Shown: positions 1 through 9,139, numbered from the stretch's first letter. The stretch: DNA of 64,000 nt from Pseudomonas sp. DC1.2 (GCF_034351645.1 NZ_CP133782.1:1927001-1991000); one strand, 5' to 3'. The notes: a model not told the origin generated them from the sequence alone. Translations and numbers: made by a program.

Positions 1-2
1 AA

Positions 3-629
3 AAATACAATGCACTGACTTATCTTGATGAAGTCCATGCCGTCGGTATGTATGGCCCGCGTGGAGCAGGGCTGGCTGCAGAACTGGGCGTCGAGGACCA
101 GTTGGATATCATTCAAGGCACTATGGCCAAGGCGATTGGCATCATCGGCGGCTACGTAGCATCCAGCAGAATTGTTATCGATGCGATTCGATCACTGTGT
201 ACGGGCTTCATTTTTACCACTGCTTTGCCGCCCGCTGTGGTCGCAGGCTGTCTCGCGAGTATTGAGCACCTCAAAGCGAGTAATAGTGAGAGAGCCTCGC
301 TGCATACCAAAACGGGGTATCTTCGCTCTCGGCTCGAGATGTGCGGTATCCCGGTGATGCCGTGCTCAACCACTCATGTACTGCCTGTACTTATTGGTAA
401 TGGCCCGCTGTGTAAGGCTGCTGCCGAACGTCTGCTTTACTCGCACTCTGTGTACTTGCAGCCCATTAACTCGCCCTCTGTTCCAGTGGGAACTGAGCGG
501 TTCCGAGTGAACGTAACGCCTAATCATTCGAACGCGCAGATCGAGTATCTGGCAGATGCGTTGCGGGAGACGTTCCTCTATTTCAATATTCCTCTCGCCC
601 CATGCTCCGAGATCAGAGGTGTTGCATGA
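3..629 (+). CDS. 5-aminolevulinate synthase family enzyme, C-terminal part
   Basis: The reading frame is open from base 3, so the gene runs off the left edge and 208 residues remain. The product is a fold-type I PLP enzyme of the alpha-oxoamine synthase family that condenses an acyl-CoA with an amino acid. Seen here: the PLP-contacting YLDEVHAVG stretch, MYGPRGAG, the Schiff-base lysine in [19 protein letters not shown], and the C-terminal [16 protein letters not shown]. These match 5-aminolevulinate synthase more closely than 2-amino-3-ketobutyrate ligase or BioF. Pseudomonads normally make aminolevulinate from glutamyl-tRNA, so a secondary-metabolic role is inferred. The stop overlaps the next start as ATGA, so the two are translationally coupled. 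Confidence 0.85.
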   Translation, partial: KYNALTYLDEVHAVGMYGPRGAGLAAELGVEDQLDIIQGTMAKAIGIIGGYVASSRIVIDAIRSLCTGFIFTTALPPAVVAGCLASIEHLKASNSERASLHTKTGYLRSRLEMCGIPVMPCSTTHVLPVLIGNGPLCKAAAERLLYSHSVYLQPINSPSVPVGTERFRVNVTPNHSNAQIEYLADALRETFLYFNIPLAPCSEIRGVA

Positions 630-1132
630 GTCGTTGCGACGAAATAGTCCTACGGCCAGCGACAAGTGAGCATTTCGACGCAGTCATCGAGCTAAGAGCA
701 CTTTTACTGGAAGGCTCTGAGGCGAATTATGCCTGCGTGTCCGTCGAAGAAAGGAAGCTCTGGCGAGATGCCTACAGTGCATGGCTACGCGACGTACTAA
801 GCCGTTCGCAGACAACTCAGTTATTGGTAGCGGTCTGCGATGGCAGGGTAGTGGGGTGTGTGACCGGATTTGTGGATCGTCGGGCGCCTGGACCTGACTG
901 CCTCAATGGGTTGTGTGGATGGGTCCAGTCTCTGGTTGTCTCGCCGGCGTTTCGGTCTCGCGGCCTGTCACGGGTGTTGATGCAATCACTCATGGAGTGG
1001 TTTGAGGGCAGGCAAGTCGGCAAAGTTGTGCTTCAGTCGACCCCCGCCGCAGAACCCCTTTATGAACGAATAGGCTACAGCCGTAGCTCGGAATACATAT
1101 GGACTTGGCCGGCGCGGGAGCAGCGCGCATGA
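626..1132 (+). CDS. GNAT family N-acetyltransferase
   Basis: A 168-residue protein of the GCN5-related acetyltransferase fold. The acetyl-CoA binding motif is visible as [18 protein letters not shown], followed by the C-terminal [16 protein letters not shown] that closes the fold. The chosen start is the ATG at 626, which overlaps the upstream stop (ATGA) and has AGAGGT a few bases before it; an in-frame ATG at 602 is less likely. The stop again overlaps the next gene as ATGA. It sits between an aminolevulinate synthase homologue and an oxidoreductase, so it probably acylates a pathway amine or acts as self-protection. The substrate is unknown. Confidence 0.8.
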   Translation: MSRCDEIVLRPATSEHFDAVIELRALLLEGSEANYACVSVEERKLWRDAYSAWLRDVLSRSQTTQLLVAVCDGRVVGCVTGFVDRRAPGPDCLNGLCGWVQSLVVSPAFRSRGLSRVLMQSLMEWFEGRQVGKVVLQSTPAAEPLYERIGYSRSSEYIWTWPAREQRA

Positions 1133-2196
1133 ACATCCTTATTATCGGGTTGGGCTACGCGGGGAAACGCTTCCAGCGCGCATTTGAACAGTTGAGCCAG
1201 AACTACAATATCCAACTCTCCTATTGCTCCAGGCGATCGAAGAACAGTGCTCTGCCCTACTATGCCAATCTCAAAGATGCACTGAGTGAACTGAAGCCCT
1301 CAATCGTCGTGGTGAGTGCCAATGATATCAACCATGCGGAAGTCCTCATCGACCTGGCCGGTTATACCGGATTCGTGATCTGTGAAAAGCCGATGCTGAC
1401 CTCCGCTGACGACCTATTGGTCATCAGCGAAGGGTTGCGCGATGTGAGTGGCTTTGCTTTGGATCTGGTTGAACGATATTCAGACGCTACCGCACGCCTG
1501 AAGTTTTTAGCTGAAGCCAATGACTGGCAACTTTTAAGATCGAGTTTCCACTGGGGTAAAGACCGCCTCAACGATTACCGTCCTACTTGCGGAGTTGTGA
1601 GTGAGGTTATCCACGCACTGGATTTAGTGAGCTGGATCTGTCCGTCGCCGGCCCCACTGAAATTACAGCATGCGATTGGTGTTAAATCTGACTTCTCTAT
1701 TTCTGGCACCGAAGTGTTGGACACCGTGATGTTCACTGCCGACCTTGGGGGCGCCGCGGTGGCGGGCTACGCCAGCTTCGTAAACATCCATCGACAACGC
1801 ACCGTTGACTTTACATTTGCCGACCCGGTGGGCCGGATCATTCATTCTCGCCTGGAGTTTGATGAGCCCAACTGGGACAGCGACCATCTTCGAATCTGGA
1901 CACGCAATGAGCGTGGGGCAATCGTGGATGTGGAGTGCCGCAGCTATCAAGGTGCTTCAGATTCCTCGACTTCGACGATCCTCAAACTAAGTCGGCTATG
2001 CCTTGACGTGCTGCGTTTTGTTGTCGATGACGTGCCCCCCCTGCAAACGTTTGCAGACTTGGAAACAACGATTCAACTGCAGGGACTACTCAATGAAATC
2101 GACACTCAGTCATTGACAGGTACTTCTGTCCAGTATGTGCAGTCAGGCATGCGAACCCTCATACCGGAAGACGCTGATTTAGAAAGTCTCGGCTAA
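1129..2196 (+). CDS. Gfo/Idh/MocA-type NAD(P)-dependent oxidoreductase
   Basis: A 355-residue protein. The N-terminus [15 protein letters not shown] carries the glycine-rich dinucleotide-binding turn of a Rossmann fold. It is followed by VVSANDINHAEVLIDL and the conserved ICEKPML, in which the Glu-Lys-Pro motif holds the family's catalytic lysine. The C-terminal half resembles the family's sheet domain. The ATG at 1129 was chosen because it overlaps the preceding stop as ATGA and has GGGAG upstream. Family members oxidise or reduce sugars, cyclitols and imines. In this operon it may reduce a keto or imino intermediate, but the substrate cannot be read from sequence. Confidence 0.8.
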   Translation: MNILIIGLGYAGKRFQRAFEQLSQNYNIQLSYCSRRSKNSALPYYANLKDALSELKPSIVVVSANDINHAEVLIDLAGYTGFVICEKPMLTSADDLLVISEGLRDVSGFALDLVERYSDATARLKFLAEANDWQLLRSSFHWGKDRLNDYRPTCGVVSEVIHALDLVSWICPSPAPLKLQHAIGVKSDFSISGTEVLDTVMFTADLGGAAVAGYASFVNIHRQRTVDFTFADPVGRIIHSRLEFDEPNWDSDHLRIWTRNERGAIVDVECRSYQGASDSSTSTILKLSRLCLDVLRFVVDDVPPLQTFADLETTIQLQGLLNEIDTQSLTGTSVQYVQSGMRTLIPEDADLESLG

Positions 2197-2219
2197 GAAA
2201 TTTAACAAGGAGTTTAATT

Positions 2220-4070
2220 ATGTGCGGTATTGCTGGATGGCTTTCTTTTGGCCAAGACCTGACTCATCAACGTCTCACGCTGGAACGCATGACCATGACC
2301 ATGGCCAACCGCGGACCGGATGCCGGTGGCGTGTGGATTGATGGCCCAGTGGGACTGGGCCATCGTCGCTTATCGATCATTGATCTGGAAGGTGGCCGCC
2401 AACCCATGCTCGCGCGAAATGCGGGCACCGTGGCGGCGAGTATTACCTACAGTGGCGAGGTTTATAACTTTCGCGAGTTGCGTAACGAACTGTTGAGCCG
2501 AGGTCATCAGTTCGAAACCAAGAGCGATACAGAAGTTGTGCTGCGTGCCTACATTGAATGGGGGGTTGCCTTTACCGAACACCTCAACGGTATGTACGCG
2601 TTTGCAATTTGGGATAGGCACACCCAAACGCTGCATCTAATCCGTGATCGGATGGGCGTGAAACCTCTTTACTACTTCGAAACTGATGACGGCGTCATTT
2701 TCGGATCTGAGCCAAAGGCGCTTCTCGCCAATCCGTTAGTACCTCGTAACGTGGGTGCAGATGGTCTCCGCGAAATTTTTGAGATGGTCAAGACGCCAGG
2801 TCAGGCAATCTTTGAAGGCATGCGAGAGGTCCTGCCTGGCGAGTTTGTCTCGATCAATCGTAATGGCCTCACGCGTCATTGCTATTGGAAACTGGAGGCA
2901 AAAGAACATACCGATAGCCAGGAACAGACCATCAAGTACACGCGGGATTTGCTCGAGGATATTGTCGATCGGCAAATCGTCGCGGACGTACCGTTATGCA
3001 GTCTGCTCTCCGGTGGCCTGGATTCATCAATCATCACGGCACTGGCATCCAAAAAGCTTCTGGCCGCGGGCAAAGAAAATATCCGTTCGTTCTCACTTGA
3101 TTTCATGGATCACGGAGGCGGCTTCACCAGCGATGCGGTGCGAGGAACCCCAGACGCGCCATTCGTAAAAGACCTTGTGCAGAAGATTCGTTCAACTCAC
3201 GGTGAAATTCTGCTCGACAGTCGCGAGATGGCAGATCCAGAGCTTCGCTCTAAAGTCATTCGAGCGCTGGACTTGCCGCCTGCCTTCTGGGGTGACATGT
3301 GGCCTTCACTCTATCGCCTCTTCGAAGAGGTACGCCGGCACTCGACAGTCGCACTTTCCGGCGAATCCGCCGACGAAGTTTTCGGTGGCTACCGCTGGTT
3401 TCATGACCCGGATGCGATCCAAGCGGATACATTCCCTTGGCTTACTTCGGTGACCGGTAAGTATTTCGACGGTAAACCGCTGTTCGCGAAAGGACTGATG
3501 GAGAAGCTGTCCATGGACCAGTTCGTGGGTGATTCTTATCAGCAGGCACTTCGTGAGGTGCCTGAGTTACCAGGTGAAAGTGCGGTGAATCGACGTATGC
3601 GTCAGATGACATACGTGAACCTGACGCGCTTTGTGCAGACCTTACTCGACCGTAAAGATCGTATGAGCATGGCTGTAGGCCTTGAGGTTCGGGTTCCATT
3701 CTGCGATCACCGGCTGGTCGAATATGCATTCAACATCCCTTGGGAAATCAAGGCTTTTGACGGCAGAGAGAAAAGTGTTTTGCGCGCGGCGACCCGGGAT
3801 CTGCTTCCGGCCTCCATCTCGGACCGTGTGAAGAGCCCGTATCCGTCCACCCAGGATCCTGCTTATGAGGCCGTTCTGAGAGCGGATCTCGCCGCAATAA
3901 TGGCTGATCCGAATGCGCCAGTTCGTGCGCTGCTTGATGCCAGGCAAGTCAGTGACACCCTTACCCGTCAACTCGGCAATAACTCCCCTATGTATGACCG
4001 CATGGGCATGGAGTTAGCGGTCGGACTGAACGCGTGGCTCACTGAATACGACGTAAATCTGGTGATCTGA
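2220..4070 (+). CDS. asnB: Glutamine-dependent asparagine synthetase-like amidotransferase
   Basis: A 616-residue class II amidotransferase. After Met removal the nucleophile is Cys2 (MCGIAGW), and the glutaminase domain shows RGPDAGG and GHRRLSIIDL. The synthetase domain has the ATP-pyrophosphatase P-loop LLSGGLDSS near residue 265 and SGESADEVFGGY. It should adenylate a carboxylate and transfer ammonia from glutamine. An intact Cys2 argues against a beta-lactam synthetase, which lacks glutaminase activity. AAGGAG precedes the ATG. Its place inside the cluster makes amidation of a pathway acid more likely than housekeeping asparagine synthesis, but the acceptor is unknown. Confidence 0.85.
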   Translation: MCGIAGWLSFGQDLTHQRLTLERMTMTMANRGPDAGGVWIDGPVGLGHRRLSIIDLEGGRQPMLARNAGTVAASITYSGEVYNFRELRNELLSRGHQFETKSDTEVVLRAYIEWGVAFTEHLNGMYAFAIWDRHTQTLHLIRDRMGVKPLYYFETDDGVIFGSEPKALLANPLVPRNVGADGLREIFEMVKTPGQAIFEGMREVLPGEFVSINRNGLTRHCYWKLEAKEHTDSQEQTIKYTRDLLEDIVDRQIVADVPLCSLLSGGLDSSIITALASKKLLAAGKENIRSFSLDFMDHGGGFTSDAVRGTPDAPFVKDLVQKIRSTHGEILLDSREMADPELRSKVIRALDLPPAFWGDMWPSLYRLFEEVRRHSTVALSGESADEVFGGYRWFHDPDAIQADTFPWLTSVTGKYFDGKPLFAKGLMEKLSMDQFVGDSYQQALREVPELPGESAVNRRMRQMTYVNLTRFVQTLLDRKDRMSMAVGLEVRVPFCDHRLVEYAFNIPWEIKAFDGREKSVLRAATRDLLPASISDRVKSPYPSTQDPAYEAVLRADLAAIMADPNAPVRALLDARQVSDTLTRQLGNNSPMYDRMGMELAVGLNAWLTEYDVNLVI

Positions 4071-4131
4071 TGAAGTTTGGGGGGCGTCAGTGTTAATGCC
4101 CTCTGCGTTTAGCACAAGGAGTAGCTAACTA

Positions 4132-5334
4132 ATGTCAAAAACAATACCGGGGGCGGTTTACCTGATCGCTATTGGCGCCTTTGCCTTAGGGATGGCGTCC
4201 TACGTGACCGCGGGCTTGATCCCTATGATCGAGGTTGCCTTCGACGTGCAGGTAGCCGTAGCTGCACAACTGGTCACCGCATTTACGCTGGCCTATGGGA
4301 TTGGCTCGCCTGTCTTCGTCGCGCTGCTACCCGCACAACGACAGCGGTTTGGTCTGTTGGTCGCGCTAGCCCTGTTCGTTTTCGCCAACGCGGCAAGCGC
4401 TTTGGTAGATGACTTTGCCGCGTTACTGGTTTGTCGCGCGCTGGCAGGTATCGGCGCAGGCGTCTACCTCGCAACGGGCATCGCTGCATCTGCAGCAGTA
4501 TCGGCGCCCGAGTTGAGAGGCAAGGCCATTGCAATCATCATGGGCGGCATGGCCAGCGGTACGGTGCTTGGGGTGCCTGTCAGTCTGCTACTCGCCGAGC
4601 AATTTGGCTGGCAGATGGCTCTGTGGCTGGTGGCCTTTCTGGGGCTGGTTTCCTGGTTAGGTCTGATCCTCAAGCTCCCCGCGATTCCCGCAGGTCCGGC
4701 GATGCCCATGAGTCGAAAACTTGCCCTGCTGGCGGACAGGAACGTAATGACCATTCTGGTGGTTTCGCTTCTGGCGGCCGTGGCCAGTCTTGGCATGTAC
4801 ACCTTTATGGTTCCGCTAATGGCAGACCCGGCCTATGGCGGAGTAGGCAACATAGCGCCTTATCTTTGGGTCTGGGGTCTGGGTGGCGTGGCGGGCAGTT
4901 TCTTGGTAGGGCCTCTGGTGGATCGAATCAAGGGGCCGACGCTCACATTTCTGATCTTGATAATCCTCAGCGTTTCGTTGTTTGCATTACCGGTAGCGGC
5001 TTCAGTAACGCCTTGGCTTGCAATGCTCCCTATCGCCTTGTGGGGTGCCGTGGGCTGGGCGCTGCAAGTGCCTCAGAACAATGAGTTGATTGCTGCACGT
5101 GATCATAAAGGTGATGGCAATCTTGCGGTGGCTCTGAATGAGTCGGCGCTCTATCTGGGCAGCGCTTTGGGTGCAGCAGCAGGGGGCTTCATTTTGCTCC
5201 TGCAAATGCCAGGCTGGACATTGGCCGTCAGCGCAGGAACGGTATCCGTTATCGCAGCTGTCGTGCAAATCCTCCATATGCGCAACAGGAAAATGCACGC
5301 TGTTAACGCCGTGACAAGCGTTTCTGCTCAGTAA
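4132..5334 (+). CDS. MFS transporter, probable exporter
   Basis: A 400-residue, strongly hydrophobic protein with about 12 predicted membrane segments of the major facilitator superfamily. The first helix is followed by ASYVTAGLIPMIEVAF, as in the DHA1 drug/sugar-efflux branch (AraJ, chloramphenicol-exporter type), and a loop after the second helix contains LLPAQRQRFG. An AAGGAG site precedes the ATG. It lies 61 bases after the amidotransferase gene and ends the first gene block. Export of the cluster product or self-resistance is the natural inference; the substrate is not known. Confidence 0.8.
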   Translation: MSKTIPGAVYLIAIGAFALGMASYVTAGLIPMIEVAFDVQVAVAAQLVTAFTLAYGIGSPVFVALLPAQRQRFGLLVALALFVFANAASALVDDFAALLVCRALAGIGAGVYLATGIAASAAVSAPELRGKAIAIIMGGMASGTVLGVPVSLLLAEQFGWQMALWLVAFLGLVSWLGLILKLPAIPAGPAMPMSRKLALLADRNVMTILVVSLLAAVASLGMYTFMVPLMADPAYGGVGNIAPYLWVWGLGGVAGSFLVGPLVDRIKGPTLTFLILIILSVSLFALPVAASVTPWLAMLPIALWGAVGWALQVPQNNELIAARDHKGDGNLAVALNESALYLGSALGAAAGGFILLLQMPGWTLAVSAGTVSVIAAVVQILHMRNRKMHAVNAVTSVSAQ

Positions 5335-5363
5335 AAAGAGACGGCAACTTCGTAGTGAATTCG

Positions 5364-5383
5364 GGTGCCGCGTAATCGGCACC
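5364..5383. terminator. Hairpin between the two cluster transcription blocks
   Basis: A perfect 7-base-pair inverted repeat (GGTGCCG / CGGCACC) with a 6-base loop lies 30 bases after the MFS stop. No T-tract follows, so it may be a weak terminator or an RNA-processing stem rather than a strong intrinsic terminator. The 110 bases after it would hold the promoter of the oxygenase block. Confidence 0.4.
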
Positions 5384-5493
5384 TTGATGCCGTGGCCGCA
5401 GGAAAACTATTTAAGTTAGAACTTGGCACGGCATCACCTGGCTTATAACCCAGCCATAACTATTTATACAAATTCTATTGTGACGGTGAGTAC

Positions 5494-6513
5494 ATGGACG
5501 AGTCCTGTAGAGATGCCCATATTTTTCGGCTGACTGAAGCGGAAAAAGAGGGGATTCGCGATGCACTTGTGGATATTTGCTACGAGCCAACAGGGGGCTG
5601 TAATTACATCCAGAAGATCCGTACTACTGCGTATCGGGTATTTCCGGAGCGTTTGATTGAAAAGCTCGATTCACTGAAAAATGATGACGCGTCTTACTGT
5701 GTGTTCGAGAATCTTCCAGTGGACGATGCGTTCGGTAGTCCACAACGAGACGCTGACAGTTTGGGTTTCAAAAACGGGTATCTCTCTGAAAATGTATTGG
5801 TGGCGTTAGGTTGTTTGATTGCAGAACCTTATTCCATCGGGCATGAGGGACCGAAACTGGTCAATGACTTGGTACCGCACCCTGAGGCGGCAACCGAATA
5901 CACCGGTAACGGGTCGGAAGTTGAATTGGATTTACACACTGAAAACGCTTTTCAGACGTATGATTCCCGTGGCGATACATCGCCATTAGCCCTTCTGCTA
6001 CTTGGGGTTCGCAGCGACCCACACACCTCAGGTCCAAAGACCTGGGTTGCCGATGCCAGGGAAGCGCTCAAAGCACTTAGCGACGTAGATATTCAACTGT
6101 TATACGGCAAGCATTTTATAATTCGACAACCTTATCGCTGGAGAAACAGCGGCGTTCAATCCAGTGAAACCCTTTTATATCCCATCTTGACCGGGCCGAT
6201 AACTCATCCGAGGGTTACCGCCGCGTTTTATCCGGACATGGTTGTAGCCGTAGATGAAGCAGCAAAAAACGCCTATTTGAAATTCTACGATGCCCTGAAA
6301 AAAGTAGCGCTCGCAGTGGACATACAGCCTGGAAAATTAGTGTACGTAAACAATCGATTTACGCTGCATTCCCGTGACAAGTTCACACCGAGTTTCGATC
6401 CTAAAGGTCACGCCTATCGATGGGTCCAGCGCGTGTTTCTCACTAATAATTTGTGGAACTTTCGATCGTTCAAAAAGAGCGGTACTCGAATATTTGAACC
6501 CACTGCCCACTGA
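5494..6513 (+). CDS. Clavaminate-synthase-like Fe(II)/2-oxoglutarate oxygenase
   Basis: A 339-residue protein of the TauD/clavaminate synthase superfamily. The metal-binding facial triad is readable as LDLHTENAF (His148 and Glu150) and a distal His292 in NNRFTLHSRDKF, with Arg309 or Arg313 in RWVQR as the likely 2-oxoglutarate anchor. The HxE rather than HxD triad is the variant seen in clavaminate synthase and in amino-acid beta-hydroxylases such as arginine or asparagine oxygenases. The predicted reaction is hydroxylation or desaturation of an amino-acid-like substrate. The gene begins a second block, with GGTGA before the ATG, and is clearly AT-richer than the core genes to the right. Confidence 0.8.
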   Translation: MDESCRDAHIFRLTEAEKEGIRDALVDICYEPTGGCNYIQKIRTTAYRVFPERLIEKLDSLKNDDASYCVFENLPVDDAFGSPQRDADSLGFKNGYLSENVLVALGCLIAEPYSIGHEGPKLVNDLVPHPEAATEYTGNGSEVELDLHTENAFQTYDSRGDTSPLALLLLGVRSDPHTSGPKTWVADAREALKALSDVDIQLLYGKHFIIRQPYRWRNSGVQSSETLLYPILTGPITHPRVTAAFYPDMVVAVDEAAKNAYLKFYDALKKVALAVDIQPGKLVYVNNRFTLHSRDKFTPSFDPKGHAYRWVQRVFLTNNLWNFRSFKKSGTRIFEPTAH

Positions 6514-6531
6514 CTTCAAGAGTTAAAGTAA

Positions 6532-7716
6532 ATGTCGGCTACGAAAAGCTATACCTCAGTTATCCATAATATAGGCACGTTCCTGACTGGCGATCTCGAA
6601 ACTCCACTCATTGATGCAGACACACTGGTCAGCGTTGACGGGATGATTACCTATGTCGGTCGAGCTGAAAATGTAGATTTTTCAAATGTAGATCTGCTGA
6701 TTGACGCGAAGCAGAGCACTGTCATGCCAGGCTTGATCGACAATCACACGCACCCAACCCTAGGGGAATACAGCCCACGCTCCGGCAACCACAATTGGAT
6801 CTGGCACTCATTGCAGGGCGGTGTCACGAGCATGATTTCTGCCGGGGAAGTGCATGTACCAGGGCTACCCACTGATAGAGTCGGTACCATCGCAATGGCA
6901 ATTGCCGCCCAACGCTCTTTTTCCGGCGCACGTCCTTCCGGGGTGAAAATGGAAGCAGGCGCGCCGCTGCTAAATGATGAGTTTTCGGATCAGGACTTTG
7001 CCGACATGGTTGCCCAAGGCATTAACCAGTTGGGGGAGGTCGGCATAGGCCCCGTTAAGTCAGTAAGCCGCGCAGCTGAGTTGGTCAAGATGGCTCGCAA
7101 GCATGGCATGACTTCTATTACCCACACCGGTGGTCCTTCGATCTCCACCTCTCAGAGAATGGGGGCAGAAGAGATCCTTGAAATTGCGCCCGATATTATC
7201 GGGCATATCAATGGTGGCTATACCGCATTGGCCCCAAGCCAGATTCGGTGTTTGTGTGAAGGCTGTCTGGGTGCCTTGGAAATCGTACATAACGGGAACG
7301 AGTTCGCGGCAGTGACCACTTTGAATTACGCACGAGAAATGAACCAACTTGATCGGATCGTGATTGGAACAGATTCTCCTGCTGGCTGCGGCGTCCCCGC
7401 ACTTGGCATGCTCAGAGCAATTGCCTTGCTCAGTAGTTTCGGTGATGTGCCTCCGGAAAAGGCCGTCTGCTTCGCAACAGGCAACACTGCAAAGGTGCGG
7501 AAGTTGAACCGCGGGATTCTGAGCGTCGGAAGAGAAGCCGATATTCTGATCGCCTGCGGCCCTCTCGGTGGAGCAGAGCCCAGCGTACTGGGCAGCTTCA
7601 GTAGCGGTGATCTTCCGAGCATCACCTCGGTTCTGATTGATGGGCGCTTGGTAGTGAGACAATCCAAGAACTCCCCACCGCCATCCGTCACACCTGAAAT
7701 AACACTCCGCGCCTAA
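6532..7716 (+). CDS. Enamidase-like metal-dependent amidohydrolase
   Basis: A 394-residue amidohydrolase-superfamily protein. The first metal motif is MPGLIDNHTHPT (HxH), later histidines lie in SITHTGGP and IGHINGG, and the metal or catalytic aspartate in GTDSPAG. The C-terminus GILSVGREADILIACGPLGG is the family's cap strand. The closest relatives I recognise are enamidases that open 6-oxo-tetrahydronicotinate lactams, so cleavage of a cyclic amide or enamide is likely. It lies 18 bases after the oxygenase gene and so is probably co-transcribed. Whether it makes, matures or degrades the product is open. Confidence 0.75.
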   Translation: MSATKSYTSVIHNIGTFLTGDLETPLIDADTLVSVDGMITYVGRAENVDFSNVDLLIDAKQSTVMPGLIDNHTHPTLGEYSPRSGNHNWIWHSLQGGVTSMISAGEVHVPGLPTDRVGTIAMAIAAQRSFSGARPSGVKMEAGAPLLNDEFSDQDFADMVAQGINQLGEVGIGPVKSVSRAAELVKMARKHGMTSITHTGGPSISTSQRMGAEEILEIAPDIIGHINGGYTALAPSQIRCLCEGCLGALEIVHNGNEFAAVTTLNYAREMNQLDRIVIGTDSPAGCGVPALGMLRAIALLSSFGDVPPEKAVCFATGNTAKVRKLNRGILSVGREADILIACGPLGGAEPSVLGSFSSGDLPSITSVLIDGRLVVRQSKNSPPPSVTPEITLRA

Positions 7717-7757
7717 TAAAAGCGTCCTGAGAGGGACGCCGTCTTGAGAACGCCTAC

Positions 7758-8714
7758 ATGCATAGAATCCTGCCTGAAATCACGCGCAGAGGACCTACCG
7801 TACTCGCATCCGGTTGCGCGATTGGATTGGCTGTCCCTTATCTTGCTGACTTGGCGAGACCGTTGCTGCCCGTCATGGTGTTCATATTTGTTCTGGGCAC
7901 TCTCTTACGCATCAATAACGCTGAAGTAATCAAAGCGGCAAGAAACTTTAAGATATCGCTGATCTTTCCAGCCTTGATGGTGGTTGTTTGCCCTTATTTT
8001 TTCGGAATGGTTTCGCTCTACCTCAGCGGTAATCAGGAGCTGTCCCTTGCTATAGCCATTGCCGTTGCCGCACCGCCGGCCAGTGGAAATGCAGCGGTAG
8101 CGAGAATGCTGGGGCTTGATCCTTCCATGTCGTTGGTGACCGCGCTCTGCTCAATGGCAATTATCCCTGTCACCGCTCCGCTGATACTCCACGTATTTGC
8201 AGACGGTCTTGCACTCTCCATGGACCCTATTGATCTGGCCATCAGGCTGCTCATATTAATAGGCGGCGCCGAAGGGGCTGCAATATTGATACGTCGCTTT
8301 TCACAAACGTTTGTTGCCACACACGGTATGGCTGTCGACGGTATTGTCGTTATTGCTCTTTTCCTCTTTGCAATAGGGACGATGGCGGGACTGCAAAAAA
8401 TTATCCTGGATGAGCCCTCGCTGGCCATTTCAATGATAGCCATTGCCTACGGTATAAATATTTGTCTGCAACTGCTCATGGGCTTTTTATACCCTGGGTC
8501 ACTGATATTGAAGTTCACGATGGCACTCAACGGCGGCAATAGAAATGTTGGACTATTATGGTCAGCTCTTGGCGTCAGCCTATCCCCAACCATGGCGTTG
8601 TATTTCGCGTGCTGCCAGCTGCCTATCCATACCATGCCGAAAATATTGCAATTTGTTTTACCTAAAATTGAGATTTTTTTGAACAGGCTAGTTTTAAGCA
8701 AGAGTCGAAACTGA
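7758..8714 (+). CDS. Bile acid:sodium symporter (BASS)-type permease
   Basis: A 318-residue protein with about ten hydrophobic segments. The conserved AAPPASGNAAVARMLG in the middle and ALNGGNRNVGLLWSAL near the C-terminus correspond to the two crossover regions of the BASS/ACR3-like fold. BASS proteins move organic anions with sodium. It follows the amidohydrolase by 41 bases in the same direction, so it may import a precursor or take up the product. The substrate is not inferable from sequence alone. Confidence 0.65.
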   Translation: MHRILPEITRRGPTVLASGCAIGLAVPYLADLARPLLPVMVFIFVLGTLLRINNAEVIKAARNFKISLIFPALMVVVCPYFFGMVSLYLSGNQELSLAIAIAVAAPPASGNAAVARMLGLDPSMSLVTALCSMAIIPVTAPLILHVFADGLALSMDPIDLAIRLLILIGGAEGAAILIRRFSQTFVATHGMAVDGIVVIALFLFAIGTMAGLQKIILDEPSLAISMIAIAYGINICLQLLMGFLYPGSLILKFTMALNGGNRNVGLLWSALGVSLSPTMALYFACCQLPIHTMPKILQFVLPKIEIFLNRLVLSKSRN

Positions 8715-8742
8715 GTGGCCACCGTCTGGAGCTTCATAAAAA

Positions 8743-9123
8743 ATGATACTGACAGAAGAAAATATTAGGCAGATCGCCGAAGGCTCTTCATTGGAGTCAA
8801 AGGCCTGCTCGTGTATTCAAGGCTTATCGCAGGGCTGGGAGACGTTGCCCAAAGCACTGGAGTTAAGCACTCTCTTGCGCTTCATAGGCCAAATCAATGT
8901 TGATAATGAGGAAGACCTCACCCTTGATGAGTACCACCCGAACGGTACCCACTTCTGGTCCGAAGACGCTCCTGTCTACTTTGAATTTTTCCCCTACAAC
9001 ATTTCAAGCATTTGGGGCTGCACGCAGTGCTCGCGAGCGTTCCTGAGATTTACGGAAGCAGGCGCCTATCACTCCGAACAACGTATCCGTATTTTGCGTT
9101 CGCCTCTCATCAGCATTTCATAG
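8743..9123 (+). CDS. Small conserved-looking protein with two Cys pairs, function unknown
   Basis: A 126-residue soluble protein that I do not recognise as a named family. Two cysteine pairs (Cys22/Cys24 and Cys93/Cys96 in WGCTQCSRAF) could bind a metal. The stretch between them, HPNGTHFWSEDAPVYFEFFPYN, is rich in aromatics and has no membrane segment. It starts 29 bases after the permease stop with GGAG upstream, and it ends the plus-strand block against the convergent nitroreductase gene. Expression with the cluster is likely; a role in it is unproven. Confidence 0.55.
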   Translation: MILTEENIRQIAEGSSLESKACSCIQGLSQGWETLPKALELSTLLRFIGQINVDNEEDLTLDEYHPNGTHFWSEDAPVYFEFFPYNISSIWGCTQCSRAFLRFTEAGAYHSEQRIRILRSPLISIS

Positions 9124-9139
9124 ACCTTCGGCCCTATGC

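Noticed and set aside
2220..6513. A clavam or carbapenem cluster (AsnB-like plus clavaminate-synthase-like)
   Set aside because: The AsnB homologue keeps the glutaminase Cys2, and no carboxyethylarginine synthase, amidinohydrolase or CarB-type gene is present. The similarity is at family level only.
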